DNA from: Candidatus Kapaibacterium sp.
GTDB taxonomy: Bacteria > Bacteroidota > Ignavibacteria > Kapaibacteriales > UBA7675
Length of the DNA stretch: 64,000 nt
NCBI GenBank assembly: GCA_028284775.1
Contig: JANQRB010000044.1
Span: 1-64,000 of the forward strand
Direction: 5' to 3'
The notes beneath the pieces were generated by a model. That model was not told the DNA's origin and made no database searches. It worked only from the letters and a program-made list of their open reading frames with translations. Every line of letters begins with the position of its first letter. Within the stretch, counting starts at the first letter, position 1. The position numbers and the translations under genes are program-made. Of the stretch, positions 18,081-26,712 are shown one piece after another.

Positions 18081-20333
18081 CTACATTTCGATCGCCAGCC
18101 AGAACAGTTTTAACTGCTGATTCCAGTCATGAACAACAAACTGATTCGGATTGTCAAGGAGGAGATCGACGCGACCAATGTCAACGAAAAAGTGCATATT
18201 CGTTACCCCTTTGACGGTCAAAGCGAACACATCGGAATAGGCGGCTTCCCCCAAAGCCGTAACGAAGACCTGTGGCGCGGCGACGGCAAAGGCGGTGGGA
18301 AATGTAATCATCTGCTGTTTAACAATAGCTCCGACGTTAGGCCCGACAAGGACTTCACCCATCTGGATGTTCTTAATGAGCGTTCCGCCGCCGATTTGCA
18401 AACCGCCGCCTTTCAATTGACCAGATGCGATGATGTCGCCGTCGAGTACGCTCAGATTACCGTTATCAATCTTCACTTTTTCCGTTGATTGGCTGATGTC
18501 ATTATAAGTCGCCGCGCGAAAGGAAAAGACCCCATTATGCGCGTTCAACACGAGTTCGCGGTTAGAACTGAGAAAATGCGCATTCTCACCCTGCTCGTCG
18601 CCAAACTTGACGGCATCGCCGTTCGGCTGTTTAATCTCCAGAATTCCGCTTGGCGCCGTAGTCCCGATACCGACCTTTGCTGCGCGCGTTACCAGGGGCG
18701 TTTTCTCGATCGGCGCTATGAGCTGTCCGTCCCAGTAGCCCGGAAGGTTTTCATACTTTAGATATGCATTCGTCCGGCCGCTGGGATGATCGCTGACAAT
18801 GTCCGCGAGGCGTATCAGGATGAATCCGCCTGTCATGATTTCCGTCGACTGTGTCGTGAAACTCCAACCGGGCCGTCCGCCCAGCTCCGCGGCATTCGCC
18901 GTAGCTCTCGTCCAGTTAAGGTCTGGAGCGCCGGAGGAGTTAATAACATTGGGGTCCAGACTCTGTATCGCGACGGAATCGGCAAGAGCCCACTCGACCG
19001 TGTTGACACCGACATCGAAGAATAGAGTGAATGTCGTCGGGGCGGCGCTGCCGATGGGGCCAAGAGCCAGCGTGTCACCGGGTATCGTATTACTGATCCG
19101 CAGCGTGAGGCTGTTCAGACTCTGACCGTCGTTAACAATAGTATTGGAGCCGACAAAGCCGAAATGCAGGGGCACGCTGCGTTTGCCGCGCTGGTTAACT
19201 AAGCTCAGATGTTGCGTAAGATTGCCGTTCAGCACTTCATTTTCGCCTACGAAGCCGATGTTATTGTAACGATACAGCAGGCGCGTGCCACGGCTGCCAC
19301 CGGTCGGATCAACATTGATGCCCGTGAGAATGAGCTTTACAATTTTACCGGCATCCAGTTGAATCGAGGATGTGTTAAGCAGGTAAAGGCTGAACGCGCC
19401 GCTGCCGTGCGGCTGGCGGTACAGGCTCCAGCCCGTGATGGAAGGATCGAGAGCAATGGCCGCCTGCGCCGCGGCAGTCAACACGCCGGGACGAAAGTAC
19501 AGTGCAAAATGGAAGTCATCGCTCGAGGCCTGTGCCGCGCCGCTGCCCATCAATTCGATCGTGCGGCTGCCGCTGTTGCGCAGCTCGAGATTGACGCTGC
19601 GGCTGTCGTCGTCATCGACGATATAGAGCGTCTGCTGGTCGTCGTCGTCAAGCAGGCAGCAATCCAGGGGATGTGTGCTGCGGAAGGCTGCGCGCGCCGA
19701 CAAGTCCGTTAGCATGTCGGCCTGAATTTCCGCTTCGTCCAACGCGCGGCTGTAGACCCGGACATTACTCATTTTGCCGTGAAAATGGGTATCGGCATTC
19801 CAGCGGCCGATGCGCAGTGGATCGCTGCTTTCAAAAATGCCCGTGCTGGTATTCGTGGTATCCAGCACGCCATCGACAAAGATGGCCTGCTGGCGGCTGC
19901 TATGGTCAAAGCGCCAGGCCAGGTGATACCATTGGTCGACATTTAATACGGTTGCGCTGCCGATGTCATCGTTAAAAAAACCGAAGTAGGGATTGCCCGC
20001 GCGCACAATGGCTTGCAGGACACGATCGAGCGCAACGCCACCGCTGAAAGCGGTTCCAAGGATTGTATTGTCCGCAGTAAAGCTCTGACCGTTAATCCAG
20101 GCTTCAATGGTGAAGCTGGCGCCGCTGATGCCCAGGTCGGTAGCGGTTCCCACTTCAATCATCGTGCTGCTGCCATCAAAGAAGAGGCAGGCCCCGAACT
20201 GATCATCGGCCACGATGTCGGCAGTGCCGACTATCGTGCCATGCCTTTCCCTGCCGCTGCTATCGGGCGCCAGACCATTGTCGATCTCCGCCAGCGTCCA
20301 GTGTCCTTCCAGGTTGAGATTGGCGCTGCTCAT
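18081..20333 (-). CDS. LamG-domain fibre-like protein with H-type-lectin-like C-terminus (copy 2)
   Basis: 750 aa, collinear with the 752-aa neighbour downstream over its whole length, hence a tandem duplication. LamG domain at about 8-205 (SFTIEAWINGQSF, WYHLAWRFDHSS, GKMSNVRVYSRALDEAEI), a beta-rich centre with the shared SAAPTTFTLFFDVG, a tail-fibre-like neck (KVGIGTTAPSGILEIKQPNG), and an H-type-lectin-like end (FPTAFAVAAPQVFVTAL ... LKLFWLAIEM). The two copies differ mostly in loops and in the lectin part, which might give different glycan preferences; that is inference. GAAGGGAGA lies upstream of the ATG. Confidence 0.75.
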   Translation of the reverse strand: MSSANLNLEGHWTLAEIDNGLAPDSSGRERHGTIVGTADIVADDQFGACLFFDGSSTMIEVGTATDLGISGASFTIEAWINGQSFTADNTILGTAFSGGVALDRVLQAIVRAGNPYFGFFNDDIGSATVLNVDQWYHLAWRFDHSSRQQAIFVDGVLDTTNTSTGIFESSDPLRIGRWNADTHFHGKMSNVRVYSRALDEAEIQADMLTDLSARAAFRSTHPLDCCLLDDDDQQTLYIVDDDDSRSVNLELRNSGSRTIELMGSGAAQASSDDFHFALYFRPGVLTAAAQAAIALDPSITGWSLYRQPHGSGAFSLYLLNTSSIQLDAGKIVKLILTGINVDPTGGSRGTRLLYRYNNIGFVGENEVLNGNLTQHLSLVNQRGKRSVPLHFGFVGSNTIVNDGQSLNSLTLRISNTIPGDTLALGPIGSAAPTTFTLFFDVGVNTVEWALADSVAIQSLDPNVINSSGAPDLNWTRATANAAELGGRPGWSFTTQSTEIMTGGFILIRLADIVSDHPSGRTNAYLKYENLPGYWDGQLIAPIEKTPLVTRAAKVGIGTTAPSGILEIKQPNGDAVKFGDEQGENAHFLSSNRELVLNAHNGVFSFRAATYNDISQSTEKVKIDNGNLSVLDGDIIASGQLKGGGLQIGGGTLIKNIQMGEVLVGPNVGAIVKQQMITFPTAFAVAAPQVFVTALGEAAYSDVFALTVKGVTNMHFFVDIGRVDLLLDNPNQFVVHDWNQQLKLFWLAIEM

Positions 20334-20414
20334 TGTCTCGTTCTCCCTTCAACAAAAATTGTCATTGCAGATATAGTTTAATTTTTCCCGGACGCGATCC
20401 GGCAGCTCTCGGCG

Positions 20415-23400
20415 TTAAGGACTCTCTTCATCCGGTGTTAACTGCAGCCAGCCTTCGCGCAGCAGCAGCGACGCGCTGAAGGCGGCGGCGGTATCGGCGG
20501 CGGCGGGCTGCTCGGGCGTTGCGATCCACGCGCCATTCTGGCGATCCAGCCAGGACCAACTGTAGCCTGCCTCGGCGGGCAGCGGCAGCGCAATATTATC
20601 GGCCGGCGTCAGGATCGGCCGCGTTTGAAAAGTGACCTGCAGGGCCTGCAGCGCGGCATAGTACTGATCGGGTGGAATGGCGATGCTTTTGACCGGTACA
20701 ACACCTGCGCTGGCATGCGCAAGGCCGCGCGGGTCGAGCAGCATAGTCAGATACAAAGGCGGCGCCTCTATTCCACTGTTTAAGTGAAAAGGGTCGTCGA
20801 CATGCGAACGGATATTGACATGCTGAACGTCGCTTTGCGGCGTGTAATACGTGTTGTCGGCAAATCCGTCGGCTTGCTCGATCCAGTAGCCTACTACACC
20901 GTCGTTATACTTACCGTACTCGCCCAGGCGCAGCGGCAGCGATACAGCCGCGCAAGAATTTGTTTCGCGAATGGTGCGCGCCAGATCATGCCGGAATTGA
21001 TCCCAGCCTTGATGAAGCGGCGGCAGCCCCAGCATCTCCATGCTCAGGGTCAGGCGCGTCAGGGCGATCGGCCGTCCGATCAGCAGCGCCAGATCAGGTT
21101 GCTCCGCGAAGTTCTCGGGGTCGATGCGCGCGAGCGCGCTGTCGATGCTAGAAATGAATGCCTCGAGAAAACTCTGTTTTTCAGCCTCTTCGACGGGGTC
21201 GGCGCTCGCCGGATCGTAGGCCAGATAGCGCAGTAAGCGTCGCAGGTGATTATTGCCGACTTCATCGATCGTCGCGGCGGCGGCGCTGCCAGGCGCCGGC
21301 GCCCATCGGGCATTGCCTTCGATACTGCCCAGCGCGCCACCCTGTTGATCGTAGACCATCAGACTCCGATCCAGCCGGTTGCTCAGCAACCAGCCGCAGA
21401 CGGGCGAGCTTGCCGGATGCGCGTTCATTTCCACCACATCGTCCGCAGCCGCAAGCCAGCGCATATTGAGGCGCAGCGGCGGCACAAAGCGCGGGTTCAG
21501 ACGCAGCATCGAGGGATGCCCGGGCAGCAGCAGGGGGGCCGCGCGAACCACGCTGTCGACATCGAGCTCAAGGGTCTGGCCGAAGCTGTCCAACAGTCGG
21601 GCACGGCTGAGGCGCAGCCAGCCACTGCGAATCGGGTTAAAATCGTTTAAGGGCTGCGGCGAGACGCGATTGAAATTTTTAACGGCGGCCTTCACCGCAT
21701 CCATGAAGTCCGAAGCGGAAAGCTCCTGATCGAAGCGGAGCGGATCGGCGATATCGAGCTGCAGAACCTGCTGCTGCATGAGCAATGCATCGTTGAAGCC
21801 GCTCAGCGCCTGCGCCTGCATCTCATCGGACAGCAGTGGCACAAGGGCGCGCAGAGCGCTGTACAATGGATCGGCCGCCTGATCCGCCGGCGCGACCGGA
21901 AAGGTGGGCAGTGAGCTGTACCAGGCCGTGACGGCCGCAAGATTGGCTGGTGCCTGCAGATAGTCATCGTCCGGCGTGACGCCTGGATTGGCGTCGTAAT
22001 ACTGCGGCAGCAACTGTTTGTTAAGCCAGCTTAGCAGTGTGTCCTGCAGGTAACGCGCCGGCAGCGGTGTTAACATACTCTGTCCGCTGTACAGGTTGGC
22101 GGCTTTGACAACCTGTCCTTTGCCTGCCTGCAGTGTCAGGTCAGGCTCGTTTTCTACCGACACATAGTTATCACTTACAAAGTCTGAACCGTAGTTGCGA
22201 TTGCTGTCCGCCACATTGCTTTTGTTCGCCAGGGGAAAAACTTCGACTTCCCATTCCAGGAGCAGGGGATGCCAGGGCTGAACGCTCCATGTTCGGTGCC
22301 CCGCTGCACTGAACGCGATGGACCCGGCGCTGCAATTGCTGTCGTCCAGTGCGGCGACGGCGGCCAGGAGGTCGTTCAGTTGCGCCGGGACGGGCGGATA
22401 GCTCAGGGCCGGATCGTCGATGACCGGACAGCAGAGCGAATCATCGCCGGCAGTGTTGCCATGGCGACGGCTGGGCGCGACGGCGGGTCCCGCCAGTGCA
22501 ATTCCCGGTTCGGCGGGCTGCCAGTAACGCGGTCCCGGGCCAGGCTGCAGTTCCAGGCTGACATTGGCGGCCTGCACCTCGGCGCTGCTATTATGACTGG
22601 CCAGATCACTCAGAGCATCGTTAACAGCCTGCGCCAAAACGGCCGCCAGCGAGGCGGAGGCCGAAGCGCCAGCTGACGCGCTTGTAACAACGCCACCAGC
22701 ATCATATTGCAGCAGCAGAGTCCCGGTCGCTTCTTCCTGCCGCCGCAAGTTTTCCAACCCGCGCTCTTCGATAAAGAGCTGTACTTCATCGGGATCGGGA
22801 TAGCTGTCAGGCAAAGTCTCGGGTGGATAGGAACAGGTCATGAACCTGCACCAGTCGGCGTAAAGCTGACGACGACGCGCTTCGATTTCCGCCAGTGCCC
22901 GGTCATAACGCTGTTGCGTAAGGTTGAGGGTATTCAGCCGGTCGGCGAGGCCCGGCGGCAGCTCGATGTTCATCTGTGCCGCGCCATCGACAGCGCTGGC
23001 CTGCGTTGTGCTGCTGCGCGGACGCAGCGTCCACAGGGTACCGCCGGTAACGGCGTTAAAGCCTTTGGCGTGACGCGCTTCGGTAAAGGATGAGCCCAGG
23101 TCAAGTTGACGCCCTTCAAGCTGAGAGCCGAGCTGCAACGCCTCCATCTGATCCTCGATCAGAGCCGCGTTCGCCGGGTCGACGGCATTACCAAGCCAGG
23201 CCGAGATGGCCTCCGAGCTGGTATTGCCGAAGGCGAGTGTCGGCGAGCTGTCAAGCAGCGCGTTGTCGATGCCGCCGGGATCGGGTGCAAAGTCAAGGCG
23301 TCCATAACACAGCATATTCGAGGGCAAGGCATCGCCTGCGCCTTTCGCCACCTGCCAGCTCAACTCGGCGGCGATCTCCGCCATAATTTCATCATCATTG

Positions 23401-24155
23401 GGAGCCTGCCCGGCATTGGCGGCGCTGTATCGCGTCTGGAAGTCCGCGATAAAGGTGGCAAGAAAATCCTGCGCGGCATCGCTGTACCATCCGATCAGCT
23501 CGTAATACACATCGCTCAGTTGGGCCTGATTCAGATCCGGATCGTGAAAACCGAACACGGAATGGCAGTTGGCATAGAGGGCGGCAAAGAGAGGCGTGCC
23601 ATAGCCGATGGCCGTCAGGCGTTCCAGATACTCGGCATTCGGATCGGCGGGATTCCATTGGTCGATGCGCAGGCTGCGCCCCAGATAACGGAATGGACGA
23701 TGATCGCCGGCAGCCGGATCAGAGGGATACAGGATCGTGACCGCAGGCGTCAGCGCGCCGGCCGCGTCGGGATAGAGATAGTCGCTTTCCACTACCCACT
23801 GTGCCTCGATGCTGTCGTCAAGGCTGGCGCGACGTGTAATCAGCCAGCGGTTAGGAACACGCGGAAAGACGGCAGCAGCCTGGCCGGGATTCGTTTCGTC
23901 CGGCGTATGCACGCCCTTAGCGAGAGTGTCCGGCAACGCCCAATGCAGGTGCAGACCCGGCCTGAGATGCAGATTGTCGTTCTGAAATGGTTTTGACAAC
24001 ACGCTTGTCGAGAGATAGGGATCGCCGGCGTTGAAATCGCGGCTGCCGTCGGAATAAGGCAGGGCGCTGAAGTCAGCCATCGCGTCTACAAGCGTGGTTT
24101 CGCTGGTCGCCAGCAAGGCATCCAAGCGCAGGGGCACGACTAAGAGCGAACTCAT
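20415..24155 (-). CDS. Very large conserved hypothetical protein of the LamG/DUF6603 cluster
   Basis: 1246 aa, no signal peptide or membrane helix. The first 130 residues carry a recognisable block: HLRPGLHLHWALPDTL, then VFPRVPNRWLITRR. Further on are NAVTGGTLWTLRPRSS, a helical stretch rich in R/Q/E (YDRALAEIEARRRQLYADWC), an AQPWHPLLLEWEVE-like segment and a C-terminal SWLDRQNGAW. I have the impression that proteins with this opening exist in other bacteria as large hypotheticals, but I know of no function. AAGGAGGAAG precedes the ATG; the 840-aa gene ends 14 bp upstream, so the two are cotranscribed. A structural or substrate-display role in a common particle is possible. Confidence 0.7.
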   Translation of the reverse strand: MSSLLVVPLRLDALLATSETTLVDAMADFSALPYSDGSRDFNAGDPYLSTSVLSKPFQNDNLHLRPGLHLHWALPDTLAKGVHTPDETNPGQAAAVFPRVPNRWLITRRASLDDSIEAQWVVESDYLYPDAAGALTPAVTILYPSDPAAGDHRPFRYLGRSLRIDQWNPADPNAEYLERLTAIGYGTPLFAALYANCHSVFGFHDPDLNQAQLSDVYYELIGWYSDAAQDFLATFIADFQTRYSAANAGQAPNDDEIMAEIAAELSWQVAKGAGDALPSNMLCYGRLDFAPDPGGIDNALLDSSPTLAFGNTSSEAISAWLGNAVDPANAALIEDQMEALQLGSQLEGRQLDLGSSFTEARHAKGFNAVTGGTLWTLRPRSSTTQASAVDGAAQMNIELPPGLADRLNTLNLTQQRYDRALAEIEARRRQLYADWCRFMTCSYPPETLPDSYPDPDEVQLFIEERGLENLRRQEEATGTLLLQYDAGGVVTSASAGASASASLAAVLAQAVNDALSDLASHNSSAEVQAANVSLELQPGPGPRYWQPAEPGIALAGPAVAPSRRHGNTAGDDSLCCPVIDDPALSYPPVPAQLNDLLAAVAALDDSNCSAGSIAFSAAGHRTWSVQPWHPLLLEWEVEVFPLANKSNVADSNRNYGSDFVSDNYVSVENEPDLTLQAGKGQVVKAANLYSGQSMLTPLPARYLQDTLLSWLNKQLLPQYYDANPGVTPDDDYLQAPANLAAVTAWYSSLPTFPVAPADQAADPLYSALRALVPLLSDEMQAQALSGFNDALLMQQQVLQLDIADPLRFDQELSASDFMDAVKAAVKNFNRVSPQPLNDFNPIRSGWLRLSRARLLDSFGQTLELDVDSVVRAAPLLLPGHPSMLRLNPRFVPPLRLNMRWLAAADDVVEMNAHPASSPVCGWLLSNRLDRSLMVYDQQGGALGSIEGNARWAPAPGSAAAATIDEVGNNHLRRLLRYLAYDPASADPVEEAEKQSFLEAFISSIDSALARIDPENFAEQPDLALLIGRPIALTRLTLSMEMLGLPPLHQGWDQFRHDLARTIRETNSCAAVSLPLRLGEYGKYNDGVVGYWIEQADGFADNTYYTPQSDVQHVNIRSHVDDPFHLNSGIEAPPLYLTMLLDPRGLAHASAGVVPVKSIAIPPDQYYAALQALQVTFQTRPILTPADNIALPLPAEAGYSWSWLDRQNGAWIATPEQPAAADTAAAFSASLLLREGWLQLTPDEESP

Positions 24156-24169
24156 CCGGTACTTCCTCC

Positions 24170-26692
24170 TTAAGATCCAGTTATGACGAAACGAAGCATT
24201 TCCGCGCCTTCAATCATTTGTAAGGCGAACTGCGCCGCCGTGAAAGCGCCGCCGGCGCCGAGCGCCGTCTCGATATCCGTAGCCAACTGATTTATCTGAA
24301 CCGTACGCTCGTTTTCATCGCGCCAGGGCAGCGGCACGTTAAGCGATTCGTAGAGATCACCGGTGGCGGGATCGCGCAGCCTGCGGATCCAGGGATCCGG
24401 GGCGGCGAGGGGTTTGTCGAAGCCGAAATGCAGCATCTCGGGTTTGCGGTGGATGTCGACCGTTTTCAGATCGCCGTCAAAGAGGCAGATCAGGATGTTG
24501 GGCGAGAGGCGATCCATGCGCAGCAGCGGCAGTTTGAACTGTTCGTCCAGCACCGTATCGGTCGAGTCGATCGCGGCGCTGTAGGCGTCCACCAGAAGAT
24601 CGGGGAAGCCCGCCACCACGTCGGATCGCAGCAGCAGGCCGCTCACACTGGAGTAGGGATTGGCCGCCGGGCTATTCGGATAGAGGCCGTCGGCCGTTCC
24701 GTCGGCTGTCGTCACACGGCCAATGCTGAAGGCGCCATCCAGCAAGGCTTTGACCCAGGCCGTGTCCAGCCGGAAAAAGCGTATCGACTCTTTGGGCAGC
24801 ATCCGCTCGTCGGGCAGCAGATAGCTGAAGGGCAGGCCGCGCAGCAAACTGCGGTCATTGAACCAGGCCACAACCTCGTCCGGAGCAGCCGGCGAAGCGG
24901 AGGGGGAGGAGGTCGCGACCGTCGGCAGATGAGCAAAGGGAGTGTTTTGATCGCTACGCCGGAGGTTCTGCGCATACCGGCGTTTCCAGGTATAGAGGCT
25001 GCGGGCAAAGGACTTGCTTTGCAGAGCCAGATGGCGACCCAACTCCCAGGCGGCTGCATAGCGCAGGTCGAAGACGCCGCTGGCGGGATCGTAGCGCAGC
25101 AGGGAGTCAGCGGTCTCCACCGGCAGATCCAGCGCGCCGCCGCTGCCGCCGGTCAAAGGACCACGGTACCAGGCCACGCTGCGCTGACCCTGCCGCATGT
25201 AATGAGGCAACAACACGGCACCTTCGGCAAGGAGCGGCTCAGCCTTTGCCAGGCCGAATATTTCGCTGTTGTCCAGCGCCCGCGCAAAGATCTGAACATC
25301 CGCCAGACGTCCCTTGAAATAGTTGCCGCCGGCCGAGCGGCCCAGCATCAGAGCGCCGCTGCCGGCAAAAGCGGGAATCGCGCCCGTCTGACCATCGGAG
25401 ACGCCATTGAGAAAAATCGTCTGCTCGGCGCTAACGCTGTCATAACGAAAAGCTGCGTGATACCAGACGCCCGTACTCAGTGCGGTCGCGCCCTGTGTCG
25501 TCGGGCCGGTAAAACTGAAACGCAAGCCGCCTGCTGCTGCCAGCAGTTGTAGACCCTCGTTGGGCAGGGTCTCATCCGTACCGGCAATACTGTTGTCGCC
25601 CAGGGCCGCAGCATCGAGAAGGAACCAGGCTGTGACAGTAAAAGAGGAGCTGTTCAGGCCCAAGGCGACCGCATCGCTCAGCAAAATGTAGGCCGTACCG
25701 CCGTCCAGCTCCAGACAGTTGCCCTTCTCCGTATCACCGGCGATGACGGCCGCCCCCTGAACACCGCCATGCCCGGCGGCAGCCGAAGTATCCAGCACAA
25801 TGTTGCCGCCGCCGCCGTCATCCGCAAAGGCACTGAGCGCCATACGCAGGCTTGGATCGGGTAGACCCGGCAAACGCGGCGTGGAAGGCTGGCGGTCTAC
25901 CCGTTCGAGCAGACCGCTGAAGCTTTGTTCGGAAGCCAGACAACTAAAGGACCAGCTTTTGAGGCTGATGAGACGAATCAGGTTGTCATCATCGGGAAGG
26001 GGCGGCCAGGAGAAAGCGGCGCCGGTGTAGCGGTGTTCCAGCGAGACCAGATGCACTGTATTGATGCCGCCCTGCAGCGGCAGTCGGTTGCCCATGATCA
26101 CGGCCATATCCGGCCCGTCGGGATTGGCGGCGGCGTCCTGCCCTTGTCGCGCATGCGCCAGCAGATGCAGCTCGTCGGCGGCGGGCAGGATAGCGCGTAG
26201 CACCGACTCCCTGACGTCGATTACCGTCAACTTATCCGTTTGCTGCTCGCCGATTTCGGAGTTCCAGGCCGGCGCGAATACCGAGCCGTCGCCCGGATCC
26301 CATTCGGCCAGGCTGATCACCGAGCTCGCCGGTTTGTCGTCTTCCGTGAAGAGCAGCAGCGCCAGCCAGGGCAGACCCTCGGCCGTGCTGTCGGCGCTGC
26401 GTTCCCAGGGCAGGGTGCTGCGAGTAAGGACAAGGTGCGGCAGGGCGTTGCTGTAATCGCCCAGTCCGCCGGCGGGCGGAAAGACGGCCTGAATCTCGGC
26501 CGGTTTGATCGTGATACGTTCGCCGCGCACCACAAAGTACTGCGGCGACGGCGCGGCGGTCAAGAGGTCGGAGCCGCTGCCGGCGGTCGACAGCTTTTGA
26601 TTCAGCCCGATCCTGTATTCGCCGCTCGTCAGGCCCGGCTTGTGAAAAGCCAGGAACTCCACCTTCCCAAGCGCTTCTCCATTAACTGCCAT
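24170..26692 (-). CDS. Large LamG-containing protein of the DUF6603 cluster
   Basis: 840 aa, no signal peptide. The N-terminal 280 residues are of unknown type (ALPHLVLTRSTLPWERSAD, then LPWLALLLFTEDD). Residues about 300-465 are a LamG domain (CLELDGGTAYILLSD, SFTVTAWFLLDAAALGDNSI, GRLADVQIFARALDNSEI). The C-terminal 370 residues contain a helical part (WELGRHLALQSKSFARSLYT), PFSYLLPDERMLP, and ILICLFDGDLKTVDIHRKPE. GAGGAGG precedes the ATG. It is packed 14-20 bp from both neighbours. The LamG domain links it to the two fibre-like proteins downstream. Confidence 0.7.
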   Translation of the reverse strand: MAVNGEALGKVEFLAFHKPGLTSGEYRIGLNQKLSTAGSGSDLLTAAPSPQYFVVRGERITIKPAEIQAVFPPAGGLGDYSNALPHLVLTRSTLPWERSADSTAEGLPWLALLLFTEDDKPASSVISLAEWDPGDGSVFAPAWNSEIGEQQTDKLTVIDVRESVLRAILPAADELHLLAHARQGQDAAANPDGPDMAVIMGNRLPLQGGINTVHLVSLEHRYTGAAFSWPPLPDDDNLIRLISLKSWSFSCLASEQSFSGLLERVDRQPSTPRLPGLPDPSLRMALSAFADDGGGGNIVLDTSAAAGHGGVQGAAVIAGDTEKGNCLELDGGTAYILLSDAVALGLNSSSFTVTAWFLLDAAALGDNSIAGTDETLPNEGLQLLAAAGGLRFSFTGPTTQGATALSTGVWYHAAFRYDSVSAEQTIFLNGVSDGQTGAIPAFAGSGALMLGRSAGGNYFKGRLADVQIFARALDNSEIFGLAKAEPLLAEGAVLLPHYMRQGQRSVAWYRGPLTGGSGGALDLPVETADSLLRYDPASGVFDLRYAAAWELGRHLALQSKSFARSLYTWKRRYAQNLRRSDQNTPFAHLPTVATSSPSASPAAPDEVVAWFNDRSLLRGLPFSYLLPDERMLPKESIRFFRLDTAWVKALLDGAFSIGRVTTADGTADGLYPNSPAANPYSSVSGLLLRSDVVAGFPDLLVDAYSAAIDSTDTVLDEQFKLPLLRMDRLSPNILICLFDGDLKTVDIHRKPEMLHFGFDKPLAAPDPWIRRLRDPATGDLYESLNVPLPWRDENERTVQINQLATDIETALGAGGAFTAAQFALQMIEGAEMLRFVITGS

Positions 26693-26712
26693 AATTCATA
26701 ACCTCCTCGGCA

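Noticed and set aside
24428..25552. 374-aa open frame on the plus strand
   Set aside because: Antisense to the 840-aa LamG gene, with low-complexity R/Q/A composition and no ribosome site.
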